Shown: positions 10,344 through 19,984 of the stretch, in pieces
Layout of the letters: the number at the start of each line of letters is the position of its first letter
Position numbering within the stretch: position 1 is the stretch's first letter
Source of the DNA: Pseudovirgaria hyperparasitica
Taxonomy: Eukaryota; Ascomycota; Dothideomycetes; Acrospermales; Acrospermaceae
DNA length: 64,000 nt
Assembly: GCF_010093815.1 (NCBI RefSeq)
Contig: NW_022985549.1
Coordinates: 1,323,446-1,387,445, forward strand
Reading direction: 5' to 3'
The notes under the pieces: generated by a model
Databases searched by the model: none
Told to the model about the DNA's origin: nothing
Seen by the model: the letters and a program-made list of their open reading frames with translations, nothing else
Made by a program: the position numbers and the translations under genes

Positions 10344-11841
10344 ATGGCCACAGCTGAACACAAAGAAGAGGCCTTGAAGGCTGCATTGGTGACTCTTGAG
10401 ACGGCGGCGAAAAGTGTCTTTAAGCACTCCAAGACCATTCGGGATCTTCAGAACGTCAACGACGAACTTGCGAGATTAAAGGATGAGGTTGCAAGCAAAG
10501 TGGACTTGATAGCTAGTCGAGACTCTCAGATTGCCGGTCACGATGCCTTGTATGCTCAGATGCGGCAGACGTTTGCAGACCAGTACCGGGAATGGAAAGA
10601 AGACCAGACGAAATGGGACAGAGCTAGAAAGGATCTAGAGAACGGGCTCCAGAACAAGAATCAGAAGCTAGAGCGCCTGCAAAAGCAGCATGAAGTCAAG
10701 TATTTGGCCGCCGACGCGCAAATAAGTGAGTTGAAAGGCTCGTTGAAAAGGTCGGAAGAGGAATATGACAGAGTACGAAACTCCTTGCGACAGTTCAATG
10801 CCAGTATAGGTCTTGAATCGCTTGATCATAGCGTCCTGTAAGTCACCGCACATGACACTCGCACGAGCTTACTACGTCTTAGGGCAATGGAATTCCGCAA
10901 TCTCTCGAATAGACTACACGAGATCTCGTTAAATTGGGCGGGAAGTGCTCCAGGGCAAAAGCCAAATCAGGTGCGCATACAACGAGCGGTAATTGGCATC
11001 TACGAACTGATTGAAGATAAAGGAAACGACAGACTATTCCCCGCCATCGCGAGCAACCATAGTCAAGTCTTTTGAACCCCTGAGAATACCATTTCCAGTC
11101 CCTATAAGCAAGTCGGATGCCTCTAAAGTATTGCGTGCTGCAGCGTTCGAATTCATCGTCTGTCATTTTCTAACCGCCGAGATCTTCCGTGTTCTTCCGC
11201 CGGCATATCCGTTCGAGCGAGGCCCGATCGAAGACTTCTTGGCCGAACTTGTAACCCGAGACCCAGGACTGGAAAGCCTGCTCCGTCCTGCGCTCATATC
11301 TGCTGCCGGCAAGGAACGAGTAGATCAAGAAACTATCGCGAGCACCATGGCTAGGGAGACGCTGGAGGTCTGTAGACAGTCCATACCCCATTTCCACCCG
11401 ACCGAGGACCTTGAGATGGTAACCCAGAGCTTCTTCGTATCATGTCTCGACACATGGATGCGAGCGCAAAGATGTCGCAGACGTGTAGTCGCGAGTTCAA
11501 TCGTCGACACGCCCATGAGTCAATGGAACCCTTGGGACGCCCTCGGATCTCCAGTCGAGCCGGACACGGAAAATCAAGCGATGCAAACAGAGCCGCTCGA
11601 CCCCGAAGTTGTCCTGTTCCCACAAATAGTCGCCACTGACATGGCGGGAAAGCCTTCTGGCGTATTGTTTGAAGGGTGCCTCATGTGGGGAGATGAGCTG
11701 CTAGTGATGCAGGGGAGACTGGAATATCGACGATTTTGTGATAAGAAAAGGGCCCGGCGCGATAGTATGATGTCGAAAAGGAGAGACAGCTTGGCTAGTA
11801 GAGATACTCCCACCAGAGTCGAGGAGCGGAAAAGAGCTTAA
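10344..11841 (+). CDS. Coiled-coil fungal protein of unknown function
   Basis: Three exons: 10344-10837, 10883-10970 and 11023-11841 (466 aa). Start is the first ATG in frame. Introns are 45 and 52 nt, both phase-consistent; the second could end six bases earlier. Residues about 10-160 are Lys/Glu/Gln-rich with heptad character and predict a long coiled coil. The C-terminal half is helical and hydrophobic-patterned (PFPVP, AAAFEFIVCHFLTAEIF, LEVCRQSIPHF). It ends in a basic Arg/Ser tail. The layout (coiled coil plus a conserved helical C-terminal domain) resembles fungal hypothetical proteins, but I recognise no named domain. No signal peptide or membrane span. A structural or adaptor role is only inferred from the coiled coil. 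Confidence 0.72.
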
Positions 11842-12830
11842 GTCAGGCTGGAGGTCTGGCATCCCTTTCGATCGTCTGAGGCTGCGAATTTCTAGTAGTT
11901 GTTCGTGTCACTAGCGAAGATACCATAATAAGCTCGGTTATATGTATTAGCTCCCCAGAGGTGCCGTGCGCCTCTAGCATGGCATTAGGAGCTCTGATTT
12001 CTTATTTACTTTGGAGAATGGTCCTAGCGGGATTTGAAGGTTTCATCTAATCGAGCCATCATCCTGGATGTGGTTCCTTCTATACACAGGTTTACATGAT
12101 CCACCTTACAAATTATACGAGTATCTAATTTAAGTGTCTATAATCTCTATGATAAGTCATATATCTATAACGGAGCCTTTTTATAGAAATAGTCGACTAA
12201 ATTAATTATAATTCTTATAACGCCTTAGGTTTACCTTAGAATGCTTAGCAGATACTCGAACATATGTCGATTAATAAAGAGATTAGACTTAGGTATAGAA
12301 GTAAAGTAGTAGGGGATAAACTTAGAGATCTTGGTTGTCAAAATCACGCATAAGTACTCACCCGGTAATTCTTATTGGTAGGTGAATCTCAAAACCGAAG
12401 CTAATAGATTTTATTAGCGCGGGCCGATTGCAAAGTTGCGGCTATATGTCTAATATCACTATTTATGGACTAGACGGAGCAGGTAGGACAGGGATCACTT
12501 GGAACACTACCCAGGCTCTACTATGGCCTATAAGTAAGGATTGATAGAAAGGCTCAGAGGTCCCTATAGCCAGTATCATTCCTACATATTCATACTTGAC
12601 GTTCTCAGGAATAATTCGAGTTACCTCCTATCTACGCTCTTATCCACTCCTGGCTGGTTATAATATGGTTTCTCTCACGCTCTCCGTCGTCCTAATCTCT
12701 ACGTTCTTTCTACCATGCATGCCTTACCCAAGATGAACCTCCTCGTCAGCCTCTTCCTAAGTACTATCACCTACATCATTCATGTACCGAAGATCGCCTG
12801 TTAGCAGAGTCTATTGCAGAATCTTTTCAT
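11842..12830. other. AT-rich, RIP-like intergenic tract
   Basis: No complete ORF. From about 12100 to 12350 the sequence is AT- and TpA-rich (TATA, TTAG, CTTAGG motifs), similar to the inner part of the 8273-8787 element. This suggests an old repeat mutated by RIP. The frame of the downstream gene is open from 12696. At 12665 an ATG opens a short hydrophobic peptide (MVSLTLSVVLISTFFLP) in another frame. It could be an unplaced first exon with a signal peptide. Confidence 0.45.
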
Positions 12831-13872
12831 ATGGCATTCCGGGGTGCCAAACGTCTAACTGAGATGGAAAAATTTTATTCGATTGGGCTAGATTTAAATA
12901 TACATGAACTGGTGGGGGGCACATGGAAAGAATGGCGCGAAGTTCAACATCTCCAGGGATCAGCTCAAGTTACGCTAAGGAACATTTTCTATACACTTGG
13001 TATCAAATACGACCCTAAATATCCCGAGTCTGAAAAGTATGCACGGGAAGCGTGGCTTATTATGCAATCAATCGGGGGGCTGGTCCGGTCTCCGGATCTA
13101 GAAGCTAGTAAGGTGCGCATCTATTGCGATGATGATGCTCGCTGGATAAAACCGGCTCCCGCCGAAGTGTCTGGAAGGAGGGACAAAAATGGTCTACTCC
13201 CGAAGAACGCTCTCTTTAGCAAGGCTCTGGGAGATCGAGTTCAAACAGATCACCATCTTTATTTCGACATCGAGCAAAACCTAGATGGTAGTCAGCCGTG
13301 GCGCTCCGTTAGGGGTACGCCGCCCTGTCGTCAAGGGCGATTCAGTGTTGAAAAAGAGCTTGGGTATCTCAGGCTCATTCGGGAGACCTCTGGTGATAAA
13401 TATGAGGTAGTATTATGCAGGTATTTGTTCACCACGACCGGAGCTAGCTCATTCAAGAGACTGAGACACCAGTGGGGCTTGGGCGCGCCTTTGAGTCTTG
13501 CTAGGAACGAGGTTCTCTCTCTATCGTTTATGACTAGTCTATTCCTCCTAAGGATCCTAGTAGAAGGACAGCGTGAGTTTTAGTTTCTATTGAAAAAAGT
13601 CTACTAATGAATAGGTATAGTAACACGTAGGCGTCCTAACGTACCAAACGAAGATGGGAAGACATGGCAAGATATAATATTACGGCCTCAAGAAACGAGC
13701 GCAAACTCTCCACTAAGCTACGGTAAGTTCAAATACCTGATTGTATTTACCCACTAATAAAAATTTAGCATACTTCGGCTTGCTTTCTTACCTAGCAGAC
13801 TTCGGAGTGGAGCTAAGTGAGGATGATAACCAGGCTAGAGCCGGTACATTAGTCGATGTGAATAATCGCTAG
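12831..13872 (+). CDS. Orphan three-exon gene between RIP-like tracts
   Basis: Exons 12831-13572, 13615-13722 and 13769-13872 give 317 aa. Both introns are textbook: GTGAGT...CTACTAATGAATAG (42 nt) and GTAAGT...CACTAAT...TTTAG (46 nt). Phases match (1 and 1) with no internal stop, so purifying selection on a real gene is likely. I recognise no family. Visible features are a helical N-terminus (GAKRLTEMEKFY, EKYAREAW), a DHHLYFDIEQN segment, a hydrophobic stretch near residues 233-245 (LSLSFMTSLFLLRILV) and an acidic C-terminus. The frame is open upstream to 12696, so the protein may be longer. It sits in an AT-rich accessory patch. It could be a lineage-specific gene or a transferred one. Confidence 0.7.
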
Positions 13873-14324
13873 AAAGGCTCATGAGGATTATGGCCCGTTA
13901 TTAGTAAACTGGGAACTCTCGTGTAAATATTACGGTCGCTAGACCTTAGTCTGGTGGTGATATCGAGGATTACAATGATGGCACATAGATACTCCCATCT
14001 CAGACTACTAGCCGCAAGGGCTGTTCTATAGTCATCATAGGAGGAGGCATTTCGATTATCTGCCTTGTCTCCATAATACGAACAGACGCTTTTCACATCA
14101 GCCTTGGATAGTTTCGCGTTCTGTTTGCCTATTGCTATCTAAGTCGATTGATTCTTGTTCATGGACCGCGCTAGCTATTTCTTTCAATGCATCTAAGGAA
14201 ACTTATAGCCACAACCCACATTGTACAACGAGCTTGCAAGGAGCAGATTGCTGTACTGGATATGGGCGCCGTTGATCGGGTTGTCGCCAAAGTCTTGTGC
14301 TTGACTGCATCCCTGTCGATAATC
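13873..14324. other. Convergent intergenic region
   Basis: Between the 3' ends of the orphan gene and the lipase. No gene supported; presumably 3' UTRs. Confidence 0.45.
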
Positions 14325-15171
14325 TCAGTTACCCATATAGAAGTCATTCGAGGGGGGAGGGAAACTCACAGTCGGCTCCTGACCTGAACAGATGTATGTA
14401 TTTGACTGCGATACCTGACCGTTCGCTGCACTCTCCCAGTACTCAGTGCCATGGTGCTGAAAGCCAAGCAATTGAGGAGGAATCTGAGGCACGCCATCGT
14501 TCTGATGTGTGACGCGGAAGTACCGAGAAGTGGGAATGAGGCGCTGGATGTATGTGGAAAATGCTGGATTGCCATTACGGGGCTCGCCAAACGTGTAGAC
14601 GCTCAACTGCTTGCCTTGAGCTGCGAGTGATGTTGAAGCAAGAGATGCAAGGCCTCCGCCTAGAGAGTGACCGGTCACGGTAAGTTTGTATCCAGAATTG
14701 CTTGACAGGGCGCTGGTGACGGTGTTTGACACATCGTTGGCAATGGATGCGTAGGCGTCTTGGAAGCCTTGATGGACTTGGCATCCTGAGCACGATGTTC
14801 CTGGTAGGGTGAGTTGCGTGAGGGTGAACAGAAAATCGGTATCCAAGTCCAGAGGAGTAGATGTACCGCGGAAGGCGAGAACCAACTCTTTTGCTGCTGT
14901 GTCGCGGAAAAGGTAGGCCTGAGTGTTAGTTGCCGTCCCGTTGAAGAACTTTAAGATCGTAGAGCCTGATGGAGGTTTTGGGCAGTTATTGGCGTATGCA
15001 GCGGCCGCAAAGTTGCTGTATCGGACAATGTTGTTGTATACATCTCCGGAAACTGTAGATCTGGTCAATGACGGTTAGAGTACCGATGCTGAGAAGACGA
15101 CGTTTACCTGCTGTTTGTGCGTTCACAGCAGCCGCTGTGAGGGCAGTCAATGCTAGAGAGTAGAACTGCAT
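14325..15171 (-). CDS. Secreted class 3 lipase / feruloyl-esterase-like hydrolase
   Basis: Two exons, 15171-15108 and 15052-14325, with a 55-nt intron (CTAAC branch, CTACAG end). The product is 263 aa. The N-terminal 19 residues (MQFYSLALTALTAAAVNAQ) are a signal peptide. The fold signature is complete. The nucleophile Ser151 is in GHSLGGG. Asp207 is in RVTHQNDGVPQIPP, and the catalytic His (221 or 222) is in GFQHHGTEYW. An AFRGT oxyanion segment lies near residue 81. Paired Cys residues occur at SCSGC and near the C-terminus. Members cleave triglycerides, mono/diglycerides or feruloyl esters; substrate cannot be decided here. It is transcribed divergently from an HsbA-family gene 454 bp away. 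Confidence 0.92.
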
Positions 15172-15624
15172 TATGTTTATGACCTCTATTCAGTATGATC
15201 CAGTATCAGGTCAGATTGGCAAACACGGTGGCAGATGGGTTGTGGCCGATATCAGTCCTGCTCAAGCAGCACTCCACTGCAGCTCACATGGAAGCACATA
15301 TTTCACATGTTGTCACATCGGCATATGTATCCGAACGTGAATGCACGTTGATGCCCCGGAAAGCTCATGGCGCAGTCTAGCGACAAGTTAGCCATCAGAC
15401 GGTTGCATTTTAAAGATGGTTAGCTTTGTGTTGTATGGAACGCTAGCTAAAAGTCGTTGTAACTCTATTTCGCCAACGACAAGGAGTATGCGTTCAACAC
15501 AGAACGGTCTCACATGCTTGAACAGGAGATGTTTACTTGTTCCCAGCTTACCATCGTGTATCTTCGACATGCTAATCATCGCTCTTCCCATCCTTCTTCA
15601 ACTCGTGTCGACCTTGCGAACACC
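15172..15624. promoter_or_regulatory. Shared divergent promoter, lipase / HsbA-like gene 1
   Basis: 453 bp between two divergent start codons of secreted-protein genes. It holds no ORF with coding character, so both promoters must lie here. Short overlapping ORFs at 15388-15694 are shadows or non-ATG. Confidence 0.55.
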
Positions 15625-16202
15625 ATGTTATTCACCCAGCTCATTGTCACGCTTTGCGTTGGCATCGCTTTCGCTGCCGACGCGAACAGCGTAGTTGCCA
15701 TTATCAAGAATGTCCAAATCAACACAAATCAACTGAACCTCGACGTCCAGAGATACAATGGTGGAGTTGCAGGCCTCCCCTACGCGCTCCAGGTCCAGCA
15801 AGACGCAGTGCTCACCCACGAGCAGATCGTCCTTGGAATCACAGAGGCCAACAATTCTGCGCCATTCGGAGAGCCAGGCAGCTTCAACGTTGCCGGTGCA
15901 TTCCTCGACCTGTCGAATACCGTCACACAGACCCTGCGGAACGTGTCCAGCAAGCAAGCCGCATTCAAAGATCTCAGGCCTATCGTGCTTGCCAGTCTAT
16001 ATCAACTCCAGCAAGATACAAGGGACTTCGGGGCTGCGTCAATTGCCAAGCTTGCTGCTCTTGAGGCCGCAGCAGCACCATTGGTTGTGCAGAATCTGGT
16101 CAACGAGTTCAATAATGCTATCATGGCATATGGAGGAAAGGGTAAGTCTCTTCTTCATTGCGGGATTAACTCAGTCACTGACTAAGATATGCAGCAACAT
16201 GA
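15625..16202 (+). CDS. HsbA-family secreted surface protein 1
   Basis: Two exons, 15625-16141 and 16195-16202. The second contributes only the last two residues and the stop codon (GTAAGT...CTGACTAAG...GCAG intron, 53 nt). The product is 174 aa. Signal peptide MLFTQLIVTLCVGIAFA. The mature protein shows the HsbA / cell-wall mannoprotein 1 pattern: an early I-K-N-V-Q-I-N-T-N-Q-L-N-L-D-V heptad region, a YNGG turn near residue 45, then two Ala-rich amphipathic helices, with no Cys. Known family members (Aspergillus HsbA) adsorb to hydrophobic surfaces and recruit a polyesterase; others are galactomannoproteins. It is the most diverged of the three copies here. Confidence 0.82.
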
Positions 16203-16855
16203 AGGTAGTGATGATTGATGAGGTGTCTTAAATCGACTCATTTCTACAAGATAGCGTGGGCATAAGACACAAGACTTTTGAACTCTGTGCCAATACTTCA
16301 AAACAGTGCTCGTGATGTTCTGCCGTGATTGTACGTATAAGGCTACTGATAACCACTCCTTCTTCTCAGATGTATTGTTGTTCAAGTGATCCATGCAACG
16401 GAGCGTGCTGAAAACAACACATCAAACTCACATGTCTCCGTGATCGACCTCGGGGTCCCGCAGCGGGCCTGTCGATCTCTATTATAATGCTTCCTAGGCC
16501 TCTGATAGCGGGACCCTATCTGCAGCTAAGTATCAAAGGGGCAAGCCTTTGAGTGTTAGCGGGATATATCTAGACCCATAACAGTATAGAATCTGGGGTA
16601 AATCTGGGGTATCACAAGCCAAATGATATTGATTCCTTGATCGTGCATCGCACACTGCGTGTAGTTCATCACATTGCAGGACGTTACAGCCGAGGCAGAG
16701 CCATCAATCAGAAGCCACAACATCGACGAGTGGGGATTGATGGAGAATCAATCAACCAAGACGATCAAAAGATCCCTTGATTACCTCCATTCAGAACAGT
16801 ACAGTACCTAACTCCACAAACTGACCGAGTAACGACAACATCACCACCGACTACC
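16203..16855. other. Intergenic region with small inverted repeats
   Basis: No gene. At 16442-16477 GATCGAC...GTCGATC flanks a GC-rich near-palindrome (GGTCCCGCAGCGGGCC). A further GCGGGACCC lies about 50 bp downstream, as in a decayed hairpin or transposon end. A short direct repeat (TCTGGGGTA / TCTGGGGTA) lies near 16591-16610. The last 200 bp should hold the promoter of the next gene. Confidence 0.45.
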
Positions 16856-17410
16856 ATGAAGCTTCACACGTCCATCCTGCTTCTAGCCGCGAGCACGCTC
16901 AGCACCGCCCTCGCAATCGAGGCACGCGCAGCCCAAGATGTGCTGAACGACATCTCGCAGATCAAGACGCAAACCGCGACCGTCCAGCGCGACATTGACG
17001 CATTCCAAGGCGGGCCCGCGAGCGCCGTGCAGGCCCTCCAAATCAAGACTGACTCCGACACCCTCCAGAAGACGATCCAAAAGGGCTCGACAGACGCACG
17101 CAACTCTGCCTCCTTCACCGACAACGAATCTGCCGCGATTGCCAATGCCGTGACGGGACTCCAGACGAGTATCTTCAAGGTCTTGAACTCTCTAGTTGCG
17201 AAGAAGGCAGGGTTCGAGACAGCGATCTTTGGATCCAGCGCGGTGCCGATTGTGCATGATACGCTCGTGGGCTTGAGGGCTGATACGGGGTATTTTGGGG
17301 GCAACGTGACTCAGAAGCTGACTCCGCAGATTGCGAAGTTGAGCCCCTTGATCGTGTCGAACATCGATTTTCACTTTGTGAGGGCTGTAGATGCGTTTTC
17401 TTCGGGTTAG
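16856..17410 (+). CDS. HsbA-family secreted surface protein 2
   Basis: Intronless, 184 aa. Signal peptide MKLHTSILLLAASTLSTALA; the mature protein may start after a dibasic-like EAR. The family core is clear: VLNDISQIKTQTATVQRDID, then FQGGPASAVQALQI, an NSASFT motif with conserved aromatic residues, and an Ala-rich second helical hairpin (GLQTSIFKVLNSLVAKKAGF). It lacks Cys and is mostly helical, as expected for PF12296-type proteins that coat hydrophobic surfaces or the cell wall. It sits in tandem with HsbA-like genes 1 and 3. Confidence 0.88.
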   Translation: MKLHTSILLLAASTLSTALAIEARAAQDVLNDISQIKTQTATVQRDIDAFQGGPASAVQALQIKTDSDTLQKTIQKGSTDARNSASFTDNESAAIANAVTGLQTSIFKVLNSLVAKKAGFETAIFGSSAVPIVHDTLVGLRADTGYFGGNVTQKLTPQIAKLSPLIVSNIDFHFVRAVDAFSSG

Positions 17411-18754
17411 GGCGGGAGAACATCTGAATGAGACAGAAGTAAAATACGAAGATGTTACGAGGTCTGACTGCTTTTTTCACGATGGATGATGAGATAGTAA
17501 TCATAACGTGTTCGAGCAAACTCGTGTTGGCCAATACTTTGCCATCTGCTACTATAAATGTGTTCATACTGTTGGAATTGGCAATGTGAACAGTCACACC
17601 TGCTACTTACAGGAACGCCTATATAAACTGGCGACTCAACAACTCTTTCTAATGCATCCTTCCATACCACTACATCACATTCACACCGAATGCTGGTTCT
17701 TTTTAAATACAGTTCATAGGGATATCGACAATTACGTGAATCAATTTACATCGTCAGAATACATGATATCAGCCATGCACTCTGTGTACAGCCAAGGAGA
17801 CCGACTACAAGGTCCCTCGGAGAAAGGTCGCACACATGCTCGTAGTCCGCAGCGATCCTTTCGCGAGAATGACAGTACGACTCACTGCGCAAATTATTAC
17901 GAAAAAGGATCTACATCGGGCAGTCCCCAGTCCGAAGCAACTATACTGTGCCTAACCAGCAGCAGTATCACGAGCACGCTTGAAGCCCCCCCCAATCAAC
18001 GTCTTTCTTGCCAAGTCAGATCAAGTCTGGCACAGCGGAGCGTTCACACTCGGCTCAGGCTCTCGAGGCGCTAACGTGGAACTTAAAATGCAACGTTGTC
18101 AAGAGACACTTTTGTTATGGCCAATGGGACTGGACTTGAAAGGCTCCGGTGCAGTGCGGTCCTGGCTAGATAGCAGTAAGCTTATTTTAGCGTTACCCCA
18201 GACTTTCTTGCTACTACGGATCGTCAGCGTGTGGGGAAGTTTGGGGGATATTGGGGGGCATTCTTGATTTCCCTGTGGATGTTGCTTGTAAGTGCGACGC
18301 CTTAAATCTCAACAGATGCTGGCGTGGGTTGTTATGTCTGTATGCCCAAGGCCAGCATTCGAGAATGACGATGTTCGGATATCGAGACGAGCAAGAACTG
18401 CTTCTGCCAAATGATGATTACGGTCATTTAGCTCTGTCCTCTTTCAGAATGCCGATCTCAAGGCTGCGGTGCAGTAGCACGTCGATCACTGTCACCATCC
18501 CTGCTGAATCGCCGCAGATCTTCGCTGAATAGGAGTGCCCCAAGTGCCGTCTTCAGTACAACACCGAGGCGATCAAAGTCGCAATTGAGTCTCCACGATC
18601 AGACCAAAGCATGTGGAGCCAAACTGACAGGATATAAAACGGGTCTGACAACCGCATCCAACTCGAATCTTCCCCAGCAAGCACAACGAGAACATCCCCA
18701 CCCCAAAAGCACAGACATATCTCATCTCTCTCTCAAGAAAGACAGAAAAAAAAA
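17411..18754. other. Intergenic region within the HsbA cluster
   Basis: About 1.3 kb. The longest ORF (17508-18074, 188 codons) has irregular composition and no family pattern, so I do not call it. The final 150 bp form a promoter-like segment with a TATAAA box and a pyrimidine-rich stretch before the next start codon. Confidence 0.45.
18633..18638 (+). promoter_or_regulatory. TATA box of HsbA-like gene 3
   Basis: TATAAA about 117 bp upstream of the start codon, followed by a C/T- and CA-rich leader and an A-run directly before ATG. Confidence 0.5.
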
Positions 18755-19285
18755 ATGCAATTTTCCTCGCTCTTCACCGTCTTCCTCGCCGGCGTCGCCC
18801 TCGCGGCCCCGGCCTCGACCACAGCAAACAAGAAGCGCGACCTCGCCACCATCACCGCCGCCTTCACCGACATCCAGAACAAAGTCGGCTCGCTCGACAC
18901 CGCCGTCAAGGCCTACCAAGCCGACCTCACAGACGTGTACAACGCGTCCCAGGACGTCCTCGCCTCCGTCGACAGCGGCAACACCAAGGTAGCCGCCACC
19001 TCGCCCGTCACGCTGTCCGAGGCGCTCAAGGTCGCCAACCAGGCCGACGCGCTGACAAAGGTCATCAACACGGCCGTCGACGACGCGCTGGCCAAGAAAT
19101 CCGCGTTTGACGCGTCCGATGCCTCCTCTACCGTCGCCGAGGTCTTGAATGACTTCAAGGCTTCCGCTACCAAGTTTGGCGCCACGGTCAAGTCCAAGGT
19201 GCCTGCTAATGCGCAGTCTATTGCCCAGGGCAAGATCGATAACATCATCAAGGCTATTCAGCGGGGTATTGATGGCTTTGCTTAG
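18755..19285 (+). CDS. HsbA-family secreted surface protein 3
   Basis: Intronless, 176 aa. Signal peptide MQFSSLFTVFLAGVALA followed by an AP-rich spacer and a KKR site, suggesting Kex2-type processing before DLATITAAF. The body follows the HsbA pattern: FTDIQNKVGSLDTAVKAYQ, ASQDVLASVDSG, a Thr/Ser-rich turn, then helices rich in Ala/Val/Asp. Start context is strong (A-run before ATG). Codon use is strongly biased to C-ending codons, unlike copy 1, which suggests high expression. It is the third same-strand family member downstream of the lipase. Confidence 0.88.
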   Translation: MQFSSLFTVFLAGVALAAPASTTANKKRDLATITAAFTDIQNKVGSLDTAVKAYQADLTDVYNASQDVLASVDSGNTKVAATSPVTLSEALKVANQADALTKVINTAVDDALAKKSAFDASDASSTVAEVLNDFKASATKFGATVKSKVPANAQSIAQGKIDNIIKAIQRGIDGFA

Positions 19286-19345
19286 AGTGCTTGAGGCCGT
19301 GTGGGGAAGCTTGAAGTGCGCCGGTTGCGCTTGCCCCTTGCCCTT

Positions 19346-19381
<36 letters not shown>

Positions 19382-19984
19382 GGGGGTGGGTAGCAATTCT
19401 TGTATATAGCGCAAAGTAATGTTGGTAGTAACGTCAAACAAAGAAGTAAAACTTGAAAATCCATCACGTGTCTTGTGTGTCTTTGTCATTTATCATCCCT
19501 TGCTCGTGACTTGGCTGTCTCGTTTACCAAGACGTCAATGATAGGCCAAGTAGGCCCCCTAGATATCCTTCATCAAGCTAAATTCTAAGGCAACGTACCC
19601 CTTTAAAAGACGCACGAACACAAAGTTGAGATAGGCTCGAGGGGCATGCATCCATCCGGATATCCGGATTAGAAGGATATCCATGCCGAGTCCGTGCCGA
19701 GAGTAATTAACAAAAACAAAGAGTGCTTCCCTCCCTCCGTCCATCCATCCATCAATCCCTCCTCGCTTGCTGTAATATATGACCTCCCCCTCTCTCTGCC
19801 TCTCCCACAGTCACTTGCAACACCATAGAAAAAAGTCTTTGCACGGAAAATGATATTCGTATACAACAAGCAAGCCACACTACAAGCCTTTCATATGCCT
19901 GCCGTAGCAGGTCACCGTCCACCCAGTATTTACACCCGAACCAAGCTCACAACATGCACTGTATACAGGCTCTGCCCCAATTTC
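19286..19984. other. Convergent intergenic region with GT microsatellite
   Basis: Between the HsbA-like gene 3 and the flippase gene, whose 3' ends face each other. Contains a long GT dinucleotide run (about 19347-19380) and a CCATC-type short repeat near 19738-19755. No gene. Confidence 0.5.
19347..19380 (+). repeat. GT dinucleotide microsatellite
   Basis: About 16 uninterrupted GT units just downstream of HsbA-like gene 3, probably in its 3' UTR. Confidence 0.9.

Noticed and set aside
17508-18074. 188-codon + ORF between HsbA-like genes 2 and 3
   Set aside because: Irregular composition, no signal peptide or domain, and it lies in promoter/3' UTR territory.
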